From: CAYFJO01 sp964343305
Lineage (GTDB): Bacteria; Planctomycetota; Planctomycetia; Pirellulales; Pirellulaceae
Reading direction: 5' to 3'
NCBI GenBank assembly: GCA_964343305.1
Contig: CAYFJO010000019.1
Span: 1-59,149, forward strand
DNA: 59,149 bases
Positions 34,075-44,282 of this stretch are shown here, in pieces (within the stretch, counting starts at the first letter, position 1; every line of letters starts with the position of its first letter). Position numbers and translations under genes: made by a program. The notes beneath the pieces are model-generated. The model was not told the DNA's origin and ran no database searches. It saw nothing but the letters and a program-made list of their open reading frames with translations.

Positions 34075-37000
34075 CTAACTCGAGGTTGCTTCGCCGCCGC
34101 CCAACAGGGAATCCAGTGACGGGGCTTCTGGATCACCGGTCGGAGCCGGATCGTTGGCAACGGCATTTTCACTGGCTGGTTGCGCTGCGGATGCTTCCCC
34201 GCTTGAGCCGTTGCCATCTCCGCCTGCCGCAGAGTCCAGTAACGGGAAGCTTGTGACCAACGCCTTTTCCTTGTCCGCGGCCATCGCTTGGAGCGCTTCC
34301 GGTCGATAGCGAACCTCGGATTCCTGATAAGTGCGAAATCCAGTGCCAGCCGGAATCAAGTGACCAAGGATGACGTTCTCTTTCAGACCGACCAGGTTGT
34401 CGATCTTGCCGGCCAACGCCGCTTCGGTGAGCACTTTGGTGGTCTCTTGGAAGCTGGCCGCCGAAATAAAGCTCGAACTTTGAACCGCTGCCTTGGTGAT
34501 CCCCAAAAGTTGTGTGCTCGCGGTGGAAGGTTTGGGACGACCCGCTTTGGCCGGCGTTCCTCCCATGGTTTCGATTCGAGAGGTTGACTCTTCAAACGCT
34601 TGCTTGGGTACGATCGCGCCCTCTTCAAACTCGCTATCGCCCTTCTCCGTGATCTTGACACACTTTCCCAATTCCTGGTTCACCTGACGGAATTCGAACT
34701 TGTCGAGGATGAAGCCGGGCAGCACGTTCGTATCACCGGGGCTTTCGATGCGGACCTTACGCAGCATGCGAGCAATGATAATCTCGCAATGCTTGTCGTT
34801 GATATCCACACGTTGGCTTCGGTACACACCTTGGATTTCGTGGAGCAAGTACTGTTGCACCGCTTCTTCGCCAGACACACGCAGGATGTCGTGCGGAACC
34901 AGCGGTCCGTCCACCAAGGCCTGGCCGGCTTTAACGATGTCGCCCGAGTGAACGAGGAATCGCTTGCCGTGAGGCACGAGATGTTCGCGCTCGATACCGG
35001 TTTCGCTCTTGATGACGATTGTTCTTTTGCCACGTCGCTTTTCACCAAGAATTTCGACGACTCCGTCGATCTCTGCGATGACGGCTGGATCCTTCGGCTT
35101 GCGAGCCTCAAAAATCTCCGTCACCCGCGGCAAACCGCCGGTGATATCGGAAATACCCGTCGATTCGCGAGGCGTTCGGGCCAGGACAGACCCGGCACCA
35201 GCAACCTTGCCTTCCTCGCAGTTGATCAACGCACCTTCCGGCAAGTAATAAACATCCAGCGGCTTGCCATCGGCATCCTCCACGACAAGCTGCGGGTGAA
35301 GATCACCTTTGTGATCGCTGATGAAACGTCGCACCGTGCCGCCAGCGTCCTTCTCCAGCCGCATCGTCTCGCCTTCCACGACGTCCTCATACCGAACCTT
35401 ACCGGACACTTCCGCGAGAATCGGAATACTATGCGGGTCCCAACTGCACAGCAGGGTGCCAGTCTTAACTTCCTGGTCTTCTTCGACGTTCAACATCGCA
35501 CCGGAAGGAACTTCGTATTTTTCCAGTTCACGGCCCTTGGGATCCAGGATTGCGATTTCGGCATTTCGCGTCAAAACAACGTTGACACCTTCGTCGTTTC
35601 GCACTGCCTTCATTCTCGTGAATCGAATCGTACCGGTTGCTTTGGATTTGATGTCACTTTCTTCAATATCACGCGAAACCGAGCCGCCGATATGGAACGT
35701 CCGCATCGTCAACTGCGTTCCAGGTTCGCCGATGCTTTGAGCGCCGATGATGCCAACAGCCATCCCCGCTTCGACGAGATTACCAGTCGCCATGTCCATT
35801 CCATAACAACTTCGGCAAACACCCAGCGGCGCATCGCACGTCATCGGACTGCGAACTTGAATTCGCTTGAGCCCGAGTTCTTCCATCCTGCGAGCTTTGT
35901 CTGGCGTAATCATTTCGCCTTCGCGAACGATCACTGCGTCGGTCACCAGGTCGACGATGTTCTGCAAACTCGTTCGGCCGTTGACGGCCGCGGACAGTTT
36001 CACTTCGACCTTTTCGCCGCGATAAATGACGTTCTTTGTGATTCCCTGCCGCGTGCCACAGTCTTCCATGGTCACCACCACGTTTTGGGCAACGTCGGCC
36101 AACTTACGGGTCAAGTACCCCGAGTCAGCCGTTTTCAGTGCCGTATCCGCCAAACCTTTGCGGGCACCATGCGTGGAACTGAAATACTCCAACACAGACA
36201 GGCCTTCACGGAAATTCGCCTTAATGGGCGTTTCGATAATCTCACCGGTCGGCTTGGCCATCAAACCACGCATGCCGGCGAGTTGTCGAATCTGCTCGAC
36301 ACCACCACGAGCACCAGAATGTGCCATCAGGTATACCGGATTCACGTAACCGCCGGTGCGCTCGTCCCGTTCCATTACGCCCATCATATCTTGCGTGATC
36401 AATTCACGAGCGTGTGTCCAAGTGTCAAGCACCTGGTTATACCGCTCCATTTCCGTGATCACACCGCGGTCATACAACTTGCGAAACTGCAAGACCTTCT
36501 TTTCCGCTTCGTTGAGCACTTTTGTTTTCGTCGGCGGAGTGACCAAGTCGTCAGTGCCGAACGAAAGACCGCTGCGCGTGCTTTCGTGGAAACCAAGTTG
36601 GTTCATGTCGTCCAGCAGCTTGATCGTCGCTCTACGCCCAAGCGTTTGGTAGCAATCCGAGATGACCCCTGCCAGGTCGCCGCCTTTGAGCGGAACGTTG
36701 TAAAAGTCCATTCCCTTGGGCAACATCAAGTTGAACATGATCCTGCCGTAAGTCGTCTCGATCATCAGCCCTGGCTCACCGCGCTCGTCGTCGCCCATGC
36801 GAAGGGATTGATTCCCTGGCAACTTGACCTTAATTAGAGCGTGCATGTCGATGACACCCTGCGAGTGCGCCAAATCAGCTTCCGTCAACGATGCAAAGAC
36901 CATGCCTTCGCCCATGCGATCCGGCAATGCCAAGGTGATGTAATTGCAACCCATCACCGTGTCCTGGGATGGGCTCATAATCGGCTTGCCGTTCGACGGA

Positions 37001-38469
37001 GCAAAGATATTGTTCGTCGACAACATCAGCGTGTGGGCTTCCACCTGCGCCTCGATCGACAGCGGCAAGTGAACCGCCATCTGGTCACCGTCGAAGTCGG
37101 CATTGAAACCTTTGCAGACCAGCGGATGCAAGTGAATTGCGTTGCCTTCGACCAGCGTCGGCTCGAAGGCCTGGATTCCCATGCGGTGCAATGTTGGTGC
37201 ACGATTGAGGAGCACCGGATGGTTTTGAATCACGGCTTCGAGGATGTCCCAAACCTCCTCGTCCTTGCGCTCGAGCATCTTCTTGGCGCTCTTGATCGTG
37301 TCGGCATGCCCCAATTCCTTGAGCTTGCGAATGATGAAGGGCTGGTAAAGTTCGAGCGCGATCTTTTTGGGCAACCCGCATTGATGCAACTTTAGCCGCG
37401 GGCCAACGACGATCACACTTCGAGCCGAATAATCAACACGCTTGCCGAGCAGGTTTTCACGAAATCGACCCTGCTTGCCTTTGATCATGTCGGTCAACGA
37501 CTTGAGAGGCCGATTGCTGCTTCCCAGCACGGGCCGTTTACAACGGTTGTTGTCAAACAGCGCATCGACCGATTGCTGGAGCATCCGTTTTTCGTTGCGA
37601 ATGATGACTTCCGGCGCATTCAAGTCGACGAGCTTTCGCAGCCGGTTGTTGCGGTTGATGATACGACGGTACAGATCGTTCAAATCGCTGGTCGCGAAAT
37701 TGCCCGAGTCCAACAACACCAACGGGCGCAAATCGGGCGGAATCACAGGGACCACGTCCAAGACCATCCACTCTGGTTTGTTGTCGCTGTCACGAATCGA
37801 TTCGACAATCTTCAGCCGGTTGATCAGGTCCTTTGTCTTCTGCTTCGATTTGGTTTCGGCCAACTCTTGCCGCAACTGGTCAGAAAGCGTTACGAGATCG
37901 AGTCGCGTGAGCAGTTTTCGAACGGCTTCCGCGCCCATTTCGGCTTCGAAACTGCCGTCACCATACTGCTCCTTTGCCGCCCGAAAATCCTCTTCGGTCA
38001 GGAGCTGCTGACGTTCCAAATCAGTGGAGCCCGGATCGACGACAACGTAATCCTGGAAGTAGATGACTTTCTCCAAGCTGGTTGTCTTCATACTGAGCAG
38101 GTTGCCCAGACGGCTAGGCATGGCCTTGAAGAACCAGATGTGGACGACCGGCGCAGCCAGTTCGATGTGGCCCATTCGTTTGCGGCGGACGCGCGAGTGA
38201 GTCACTTTGACTCCACAGCGATCGCAGATCATACCTTTGTATTTCATGCCGCGGTACTTGCCGCAAGCACATTCCCAGTCCTTCTCGGGACCGAAGATTC
38301 TCTCACAGAACAAACCGTCCTTTTCGGGACGGTAGGTTCGATAGTTAATCGTTTCTGGCTTCTTTACTTCGCCAAACGACCAGCTTCGAATGTCGTGCGG
38401 ACGCGCGAGGCTGATTTTGACGGAAGCGTAATCGTTGATGCGATCGTAAGAGCTTTCGCTGACTGTCAT
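34075..38469 (-). CDS. rpoC: DNA-directed RNA polymerase subunit beta prime
   Basis: This catalytic subunit is about 1464 residues. The N-terminal zinc ribbon is CACGKYRG...CDRCG, the active-site motif is NADFDGDQMAVH binding the catalytic Mg, and the second zinc site is CDAPLGVCRSCYG. The C-terminus is extended by a Ser/Ala/Gly/Pro-rich acidic tail after SFPLLDSAAGGDG. I favour the ATG at 38469 because CGGAG lies 9 bases upstream; the ATG at 38475 is only 3 bases from it. It is read after rpoB with a spacer of about 136 bp that contains two REP-like hairpins. Confidence 0.98.
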   Translation of the reverse strand: MTVSESSYDRINDYASVKISLARPHDIRSWSFGEVKKPETINYRTYRPEKDGLFCERIFGPEKDWECACGKYRGMKYKGMICDRCGVKVTHSRVRRKRMGHIELAAPVVHIWFFKAMPSRLGNLLSMKTTSLEKVIYFQDYVVVDPGSTDLERQQLLTEEDFRAAKEQYGDGSFEAEMGAEAVRKLLTRLDLVTLSDQLRQELAETKSKQKTKDLINRLKIVESIRDSDNKPEWMVLDVVPVIPPDLRPLVLLDSGNFATSDLNDLYRRIINRNNRLRKLVDLNAPEVIIRNEKRMLQQSVDALFDNNRCKRPVLGSSNRPLKSLTDMIKGKQGRFRENLLGKRVDYSARSVIVVGPRLKLHQCGLPKKIALELYQPFIIRKLKELGHADTIKSAKKMLERKDEEVWDILEAVIQNHPVLLNRAPTLHRMGIQAFEPTLVEGNAIHLHPLVCKGFNADFDGDQMAVHLPLSIEAQVEAHTLMLSTNNIFAPSNGKPIMSPSQDTVMGCNYITLALPDRMGEGMVFASLTEADLAHSQGVIDMHALIKVKLPGNQSLRMGDDERGEPGLMIETTYGRIMFNLMLPKGMDFYNVPLKGGDLAGVISDCYQTLGRRATIKLLDDMNQLGFHESTRSGLSFGTDDLVTPPTKTKVLNEAEKKVLQFRKLYDRGVITEMERYNQVLDTWTHARELITQDMMGVMERDERTGGYVNPVYLMAHSGARGGVEQIRQLAGMRGLMAKPTGEIIETPIKANFREGLSVLEYFSSTHGARKGLADTALKTADSGYLTRKLADVAQNVVVTMEDCGTRQGITKNVIYRGEKVEVKLSAAVNGRTSLQNIVDLVTDAVIVREGEMITPDKARRMEELGLKRIQVRSPMTCDAPLGVCRSCYGMDMATGNLVEAGMAVGIIGAQSIGEPGTQLTMRTFHIGGSVSRDIEESDIKSKATGTIRFTRMKAVRNDEGVNVVLTRNAEIAILDPKGRELEKYEVPSGAMLNVEEDQEVKTGTLLCSWDPHSIPILAEVSGKVRYEDVVEGETMRLEKDAGGTVRRFISDHKGDLHPQLVVEDADGKPLDVYYLPEGALINCEEGKVAGAGSVLARTPRESTGISDITGGLPRVTEIFEARKPKDPAVIAEIDGVVEILGEKRRGKRTIVIKSETGIEREHLVPHGKRFLVHSGDIVKAGQALVDGPLVPHDILRVSGEEAVQQYLLHEIQGVYRSQRVDINDKHCEIIIARMLRKVRIESPGDTNVLPGFILDKFEFRQVNQELGKCVKITEKGDSEFEEGAIVPKQAFEESTSRIETMGGTPAKAGRPKPSTASTQLLGITKAAVQSSSFISAASFQETTKVLTEAALAGKIDNLVGLKENVILGHLIPAGTGFRTYQESEVRYRPEALQAMAADKEKALVTSFPLLDSAAGGDGNGSSGEASAAQPASENAVANDPAPTGDPEAPSLDSLLGGGEATSS

Positions 38470-38529
38470 CTGCATGGGCTCCGTTATGGGGTCACCGAGG
38501 TTGGCGGGGAAAGGTAATGTTGTTCTTTT

Positions 38530-38593
38530 GGACGGATTGTCAATCCGTCCGCGTCAATGACTGGCAGTTTGTTCCGACGGATTGGCAATCCGT
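38530..38593. repeat. Pair of REP-like hairpins between rpoB and rpoC
   Basis: Hairpin 1 is GGACGGATT-GTC-AATCCGTCC (38530-38550). Hairpin 2 is ACGGATT-GGC-AATCCGT (38577-38593), the same core in tandem. They occupy the short rpoB-rpoC spacer, 12 bp past the rpoB stop. They may affect rpoC transcription or mRNA stability. Confidence 0.75.
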
Positions 38594-38605
38594 TATACGT
38601 GCCGA

Positions 38606-41600
38606 TCAAGTACGTCGCTTTTCAAGTTGCATGTTCAACGCAAGTCCACGAATCTCGTTCGTCAATACATCGAAGCTCGCAGGCGTACCCGCTTCGAGCG
38701 TGTTTTCACCTTTGACCATCGATTCGTAAATCTTCGTGCGGCCTTCCACGTCGTCACTCTTCACGGTCAACAACTCTTGAAGAATGTACGCGGCACCATA
38801 GGCTTCCAACGCCCAAACTTCCATTTCACCAAACCGTTGGCCGCCAAAACGAGCTTTGCCGCCAAGCGGCTGCTGGGTAATGAGCGAGTAAGGGCCTGTG
38901 CTGCGAGCGTGCACTTTGTCGTCCACCAGGTGGTGAAGCTTGAGCATGTAGATGTAGCCAACGGTAACTTCCTGTTCCATCTTTGTCCCGGTTCGACCAT
39001 CGTAAACGACCGACTTGCCGTGGCGTGGCAGGCTTGCCTTTTCGAGGCAGTTGTTGATATCGCCTTCCGACGCCCCGTCAAACACGGGCGTCACTGCCTG
39101 GAATCCCAGCCGAGCCGCGGCCCAGCCGAGATGCGTTTCCAGAATCTGGCCGACGTTCATACGGCTCGGCACGCCAAGCGGATTGAGCAGAATCTCGACC
39201 GATGTCCCATCTGCCAAAAAGGGCATATCTTCGACGGGCAAGATTTTGGCGATCACACCTTTGTTGCCATGACGGCCAGCCATTTTGTCACCGACCGAAA
39301 TCGTCCGTTTGGTGGCGATGTAAATCTTCACCATCTGCAACACCCCGCTGCGAAGTTCGTCGCCACGCTTCATGCTATTCAGCTTGCGATCACGCCCGTC
39401 GATGACCTGTTCCACTTCCGGCCAATAGTTTTTGTAGACGCCTTCGATCTCTTGGATCTTTGCTTCGCTACGCATGTTCGCCGTGATCCACGACAATCGA
39501 AACTGCGCGGCACGTTCGGCAAGAAATTTGGGATCTTGGTCACCGTTCAACGGAGTTCCATCTTCATCCGTGATCGCCTTGCTGGCGACCTTCTGCATCT
39601 CTTCGATCATCTCGCAGAATCTTTCCGAAACACTCTTGTTGCCTTCGGTCTCCGCTTCCTTCAGGTCCTTTTCGAAAACCTTGCGTTCCTCTTCCGAAAG
39701 GCTCATGCGGCGCGAAAACTTCTGCGTATCGATGACGATTCCCTCAATGCCAGACGGCACGTCCAGCGAATCGTTTTTGACATCCTCACCCGCACGGCCG
39801 AAAATCGCGTGCAGCAGCTTTTCTTCCGGCGTCAATTCGGTCTTCGACTTGGGCGAGACCTTGCCGACCAGGATGTCGCCGGGCCGCACGTAGGTACCGA
39901 CTTGGACAATCCCGTTTTCATCCAAATTGCGAAGGGCCTTCTCGCTGACGTTGGGAATGTCGCGAGTGAATTCCTCGCGGCCCAACTTCGTTTCCCGAAT
40001 TTCCACATCAAATTCTTCAATGTGGATCGAGGTATAGGTGTCGCGTTTGACGAGGTCTTCGCTGATGATGATCGCGTCTTCAAAGTTGTAGCCGTCGAAC
40101 GACATGAATCCGACCAGCACGTTACGACCGAGTGCCAACTCGCCCTGGAACGTTGCCGCACCGTCGGCGATCACTTGATTGCGTTCCACCTTGTCGCCGA
40201 CATTGACAACCGGTTTCTGATTCAAACACGTTCGCTCGTTCAAGCCAACGAATTTTTTTAGATCGTAGGTGTCATTACCGATCGTAATGTGCGTCGCGTC
40301 AACTGACTTTACCACGCCGGTGCGGCGGGCGCGGATGAGCATGCTCGAGTTTTGGGCAACGTCCCGCTCGAGGCCCGTTCCAACGATGGGCGGTTCGGTG
40401 ATCAACAGAGGCACGGCTTGTCGCTGCATGTTCGAACCCATCAACGCCCGGTTCGCATCGTCGTGCTCCAGGAACGGAATCAATCCAGCCGAAACTCCAA
40501 CCATCTGACTGGGGGCGACATCCATGTACTCCACTTCCTCGGGTTTGACGATGTCGAAGTCGGAACGATAGCGAGCAATAATGCTGCCACCCATTTGCTT
40601 GACGCCTTGTAGCTTGTTGCCGTCGATCTGCGTGTCGGCCGGTGCGACATAAGCCTCCGACTCTTCGTCCGCGCGGAGCCACTCCACTTCGTCCGTCAAT
40701 TTGCCTTTGTTGACGACTCGATACGGGGTCACCAAAAAACCGTAGTCGTCGACGCTCGCATACATCGCCAAGCTGGAGATCAATCCAATGTTGGTACCTT
40801 CCGGCGTTTCGATGGGGCAGATGCGTCCGTAGTGCGAGATGTGTACGTCACGCACTTCAAACCCTGCACGTTTACGATTCAAACCACCCGGTCCAAGCGC
40901 GGACAAACGACGCTCGTGTGTGAGCTGCGAAAGTGGATTCGTTTGGTCGACCACTTGCGACAACTCACCGCGTCCGAAGAAGTACTCGATCGCCGCCGAG
41001 ATACTCTTGGGATTGATCAGGCTGCGCGGCGTCATATCTTCCTGATCTTTTAAACTCATTCGTTCCTGGACCGTGCGGCGCAGCTTCAGAAACCCTTTGC
41101 GCAGCTCGTCGGAAGCAAGTTCATCGATTGTCCGCAAGCGGCGGTTGCCCAGATGGTCGATGTCGTCAATCTCGGCATCTTCTCCGTTGCTGGCCAATTC
41201 GAGCAAATAGGCCAGCGATGCAACGAGATCATCCGGCCTCAACGTCATTTCCTTTTCCGACACGCCGAGGTCAAGCTTGCGATTGATACGAAAACGACCG
41301 ACACGTCCCAAACGATAACGATTTGAATCGTAGAACTTTTCGTGGAACAGTGTCCTGGCCTTTTCCAACGCGGGCGGATTGCCCGGGCGCAGTCGCTGAT
41401 AAATTCGCAACAACGCCTCTTGGTGACTGGATGTGGGATCTTCGGCCATACAGTTGAAGAGTAGATTGACCTTGGGAACCTCCATCACTTCGACCGTCTT
41501 TACACCCGATGTGCAGATCGTTTCCGCGGCCGACTTAGTGACCTTGTGGCCGGCCTCGACGATAATCTCGCCAGCTCGCTCGCTCTTGGCGGGGTAAACC

Positions 41601-42340
41601 ACATCGTCAACGGCAATCTTGCCTTCAATCTTGACGACGCTTCGGCCATCGTGAATCTTTTCAACCGTGGAATCATAAAACGAGTTTAAGATGTCCGCGT
41701 CTGTGCTGTACTTTGGATCCATCGCACGTAGCAAAGTCGTCGCGGGGAACTTACCACTTTGGTCGATGCGAACGCTGAGGCTCTCCTTCTTGGTGACGTT
41801 CAATTCGATCCAACTGCCACGTTCGGGAATCACCCGACAGCTTGGCAGCTTTCGGTCCGACGTGCCGTCCTGCTCCATCACGAAGTCGACGCCAGGACTT
41901 CGGTGCAACTGGCTGACCACCACGCGCTCGGCACCGTTGATGATGAACTCGCCCCCGCCCAACATGACGGGGATGTCACCCAAATAGACTTCCTCTTCGT
42001 AAGGCTCTTCCTTGTTCAGCCGTAACCAAATTCGAAACGGCCGGCCATAGGTCAACCGTAGCTGGCGACACTCGTCCGGAGTATATCGCGGCTTTCCAAG
42101 TTCGTAGCGAAGATAATCCAGCGTCAACTGCTTGTCATAGCTTTCAATCGGAAAGATCTCTCGCAAGACACCTTCCAAGCCGTGGTCTTTGCGTTTCTCG
42201 GAAGAGATGTCCGATTGCAAAAACGCTTCATAGCTGCGCGTTTGAATTTGTGTCAAATCGGGGACGGGATGGTGCTCTCGACCGCTACCGAAACGACGAG
42301 ATTCTTTGGGCTCGAGGCGTCGTTGGGTTGGGGTGGCCAT
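38606..42340 (-). CDS. rpoB: DNA-directed RNA polymerase subunit beta
   Basis: This core polymerase subunit is about 1244 residues. The start is the ATG at 42340 (MATPTQRRLEP) with AGGAG upstream; a longer in-frame extension lacks homology. The rifampicin region reads ELSQVVDQTNPLSQLTHERR then LSALGPGG: the usual Phe-Met pair before Asp516 is Val-Val, and position 518 is Thr. HYGRICPIETPEGTNIGL, the flap and the C-terminal GQRFGEMEVWALEAYGA are all present. It follows rplL by 202 bp, in which I see a short palindrome GTACCGGTAC but no clear attenuator. Confidence 0.98.
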   Translation of the reverse strand: MATPTQRRLEPKESRRFGSGREHHPVPDLTQIQTRSYEAFLQSDISSEKRKDHGLEGVLREIFPIESYDKQLTLDYLRYELGKPRYTPDECRQLRLTYGRPFRIWLRLNKEEPYEEEVYLGDIPVMLGGGEFIINGAERVVVSQLHRSPGVDFVMEQDGTSDRKLPSCRVIPERGSWIELNVTKKESLSVRIDQSGKFPATTLLRAMDPKYSTDADILNSFYDSTVEKIHDGRSVVKIEGKIAVDDVVYPAKSERAGEIIVEAGHKVTKSAAETICTSGVKTVEVMEVPKVNLLFNCMAEDPTSSHQEALLRIYQRLRPGNPPALEKARTLFHEKFYDSNRYRLGRVGRFRINRKLDLGVSEKEMTLRPDDLVASLAYLLELASNGEDAEIDDIDHLGNRRLRTIDELASDELRKGFLKLRRTVQERMSLKDQEDMTPRSLINPKSISAAIEYFFGRGELSQVVDQTNPLSQLTHERRLSALGPGGLNRKRAGFEVRDVHISHYGRICPIETPEGTNIGLISSLAMYASVDDYGFLVTPYRVVNKGKLTDEVEWLRADEESEAYVAPADTQIDGNKLQGVKQMGGSIIARYRSDFDIVKPEEVEYMDVAPSQMVGVSAGLIPFLEHDDANRALMGSNMQRQAVPLLITEPPIVGTGLERDVAQNSSMLIRARRTGVVKSVDATHITIGNDTYDLKKFVGLNERTCLNQKPVVNVGDKVERNQVIADGAATFQGELALGRNVLVGFMSFDGYNFEDAIIISEDLVKRDTYTSIHIEEFDVEIRETKLGREEFTRDIPNVSEKALRNLDENGIVQVGTYVRPGDILVGKVSPKSKTELTPEEKLLHAIFGRAGEDVKNDSLDVPSGIEGIVIDTQKFSRRMSLSEEERKVFEKDLKEAETEGNKSVSERFCEMIEEMQKVASKAITDEDGTPLNGDQDPKFLAERAAQFRLSWITANMRSEAKIQEIEGVYKNYWPEVEQVIDGRDRKLNSMKRGDELRSGVLQMVKIYIATKRTISVGDKMAGRHGNKGVIAKILPVEDMPFLADGTSVEILLNPLGVPSRMNVGQILETHLGWAAARLGFQAVTPVFDGASEGDINNCLEKASLPRHGKSVVYDGRTGTKMEQEVTVGYIYMLKLHHLVDDKVHARSTGPYSLITQQPLGGKARFGGQRFGEMEVWALEAYGAAYILQELLTVKSDDVEGRTKIYESMVKGENTLEAGTPASFDVLTNEIRGLALNMQLEKRRT

Positions 42341-42542
42341 AAGCGCGAGTGCTCCTAGAAAATGTTGGGTGAAGACATGTCGGGCGCGCACCTTCTCCGC
42401 AGATGTTTGACGCGCGTCCGATCTTTACGCAGAACTCGTTTTAGAATCAAGCGAAATCACCTGTACCGGTACTGGATACGGGCTTGGCACCGGCAAGTTG
42501 AAAATTGTGGAAGACGTTGTGGATCGTTACGGAAGTAGAAAC

Positions 42543-42953
42543 CTACTTCAACTCGACAGCACCACCAGCTTCTTCAATCTCGCCTTTAATCTTCTCGGCC
42601 TCATCCTTGGGTACTGCTTCCTTCACTGTGGCCGGCACGGATTCCACCATCTTTTTGGCTTCCATCAAGCTCGCGCCGGTGATATTCTTCACGACTTTGA
42701 CAACGTTCAGCTTCTTGTCGCCGAAACCGGTCAAGACGACGTCGAAATCGGTCTTGGCTTCTTCGGCGGCGGCACCATCGCCAGCACCTGGAGCCATCAT
42801 GACCGCGCCACCACCAGCGGCGGGCTCAATGCCGTGTTCGTCTTTAATGTAGTCGCTCAGTTCTTTTGCCTGTTTGAGCGTCAGGCCAGCGATCTGGTCG
42901 CCGATTGACTTCAATTCGGGATCAACGGTTGCGGTTGCACCTTCGTCAGACAT
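42543..42953 (-). CDS. rplL: 50S ribosomal protein L7/L12
   Basis: This 136-residue stalk protein recruits translational GTPases. The N-terminal dimerisation part contains IAGLTLKQAKELSDYIKDEH, an Ala/Gly hinge follows (AAGGGAVMMAPGAGDGAAAE), and the C-terminal domain has FDVVLTGFGDKKLNVVKVVK and GASLMEAKKMVESVP. It is slightly longer than E. coli L12 (121) because of the N-terminus. It lies 48 bp after rplJ, and the pair is expected to be translationally coupled. Confidence 0.97.
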   Translation of the reverse strand: MSDEGATATVDPELKSIGDQIAGLTLKQAKELSDYIKDEHGIEPAAGGGAVMMAPGAGDGAAAEEAKTDFDVVLTGFGDKKLNVVKVVKNITGASLMEAKKMVESVPATVKEAVPKDEAEKIKGEIEEAGGAVELK

Positions 42954-43001
42954 GGCGGGTATCTTCCTTTCTCTGGGAAATGATGTGTTGATAGTGTGCG
43001 A

Positions 43002-43523
43002 TTATTCGTCTTTTGACTTTTGTTCAATTTGGCTGGCCAATGCACCACCAGGCGCCGCGATCTGCGAAAGCAGATTTGCTCCCGGAGCCAAGATCTGGCC
43101 AACCAGAAGCGATAGCTGCTCTTGTCGGCTTGGCCACTTGCTGATCTCTTTGACACGTTCGGCGGACAACTGTTCACCGTCCATCACACCGCCACGCGTC
43201 TCAAACCTCTCATAGTCCCCTTCATCTTTATCCAGTTGGTCAACCTCTTTGACCAACGACACAAAGTCCTCCGCGCCCCAAACGACGGCCAACGTGCCAA
43301 CGACCCCTTCAAACGCGGCAGCCAGCGGGGTTCCTTCCGTTGCTCGCCGGACAAGACTGTTCTTAACCACCATCAAGTTGATGTTCTTCTCACGAAACTC
43401 CTTACGCAACTTGACCGTGGAATTGGAATCAATTCCGATCACGTTGACCAGCACTGCGTCGTTGACGCCTTCTAGACGGCTGGAGAGGTCTTTGGTAATC
43501 AGATCTTTGACGTACTTACTCAT
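43002..43523 (-). CDS. rplJ: 50S ribosomal protein L10
   Basis: This 173-residue protein anchors L12 dimers to 23S rRNA. The N-terminal RNA-binding part shows NVIGIDSNSTVKLRKEFREK and KNSLVRRATEGTP; the C-terminal helix that binds L12 is Ala/Gly-rich (LLSQIAAPGGALASQIEQK). It is read after rplA with a 58-bp spacer. In many bacteria the L10-L12 complex represses translation at this leader; I did not identify the RNA fold. Confidence 0.96.
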   Translation of the reverse strand: MSKYVKDLITKDLSSRLEGVNDAVLVNVIGIDSNSTVKLRKEFREKNINLMVVKNSLVRRATEGTPLAAAFEGVVGTLAVVWGAEDFVSLVKEVDQLDKDEGDYERFETRGGVMDGEQLSAERVKEISKWPSRQEQLSLLVGQILAPGANLLSQIAAPGGALASQIEQKSKDE

Positions 43524-43581
43524 GTCGAACTTCAGCTCGCTGACGTGTGAATGAAGTTGATTCTAGGTGGAATAACTCGAA

Positions 43582-44259
43582 TTAAGCGGCAACGCGAATG
43601 CCTGGACTCATCGTGCCGGAGATGGAGATTCCCTTCAAATAGGTACCTTTGACGGCCAGGGGCTTCATGCCAATGATGTGGTCGATGAACATCTGAATGT
43701 TTTCACGAAGCTTCTGATTATCGAAGCTCAGCCGGCCCACAACCGCGTGAACGTTGCCGCCGTTGTCGTTGCGGAATTCGACTTTACCGGCCTTGTACTC
43801 CTGGACAACCTTTGCCACATCCTGCGTAACCGTTCCTGCACGTGGCGAAGGCATCATGCCGCGCGGACCTAAAACCTTGCCAAGCCGCCCGACAACACTC
43901 ATCATATCCGGGGCTGCAATGCAAGCATCGAACTCATACCAACCATCTTGAATCCTCTTGGCCAAGTCCTCCTGGCCAACTTCATCCGCACCCGCCTCTT
44001 TGGCCTGGTCGGCGAGGTCGCCTTTGGCAAACACAACCACTCGCTGGGTCTTGCCAATGCCGTGGGGCAACACAATCGAACCGCGAATGATTTGATCCGC
44101 CTGCTTGGGATCGACCCCCAAACGCATGTGAATTTCCACCGCCTGGTCAAACTTGGTCGTTCCAAAACTTTTCAGCACTTCAACCGCCTTGTCCAACGGC
44201 ACTGGCTCACTACCTGTTTTTTCGACGAGCGTTTTATAACGTTTTGATCTTTTGGGCAT
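43582..44259 (-). CDS. rplA: 50S ribosomal protein L1
   Basis: This 225-residue L1-stalk protein helps release tRNA from the E site. The signature IAAPDMMSVVGRLGKVLGPR with GMMPSPRAGTV is intact, and the C-terminus is GTYLKGISISGTMSPGIRV. The ATG at 44259 (MPKRSKRYK) is the true start; the longer open frame runs back into the rplK end and lacks homology. It lies 23 bp after rplK. Confidence 0.96.
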   Translation of the reverse strand: MPKRSKRYKTLVEKTGSEPVPLDKAVEVLKSFGTTKFDQAVEIHMRLGVDPKQADQIIRGSIVLPHGIGKTQRVVVFAKGDLADQAKEAGADEVGQEDLAKRIQDGWYEFDACIAAPDMMSVVGRLGKVLGPRGMMPSPRAGTVTQDVAKVVQEYKAGKVEFRNDNGGNVHAVVGRLSFDNQKLRENIQMFIDHIIGMKPLAVKGTYLKGISISGTMSPGIRVAA

Positions 44260-44282
44260 TTCGACTTCTACCGTGTTCTGAT

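Noticed and set aside
34600..36837. 745-codon open frame on the plus strand
   Set aside because: It lies wholly opposite rpoC, has His/Arg/Val-rich composition typical of the antisense of a GC-rich gene, and has no recognisable domain or start signal.
38582..40261. 559-codon open frame on the plus strand
   Set aside because: It is antisense to rpoB, with shadow composition (Phe, His, Arg rich) and no domain.
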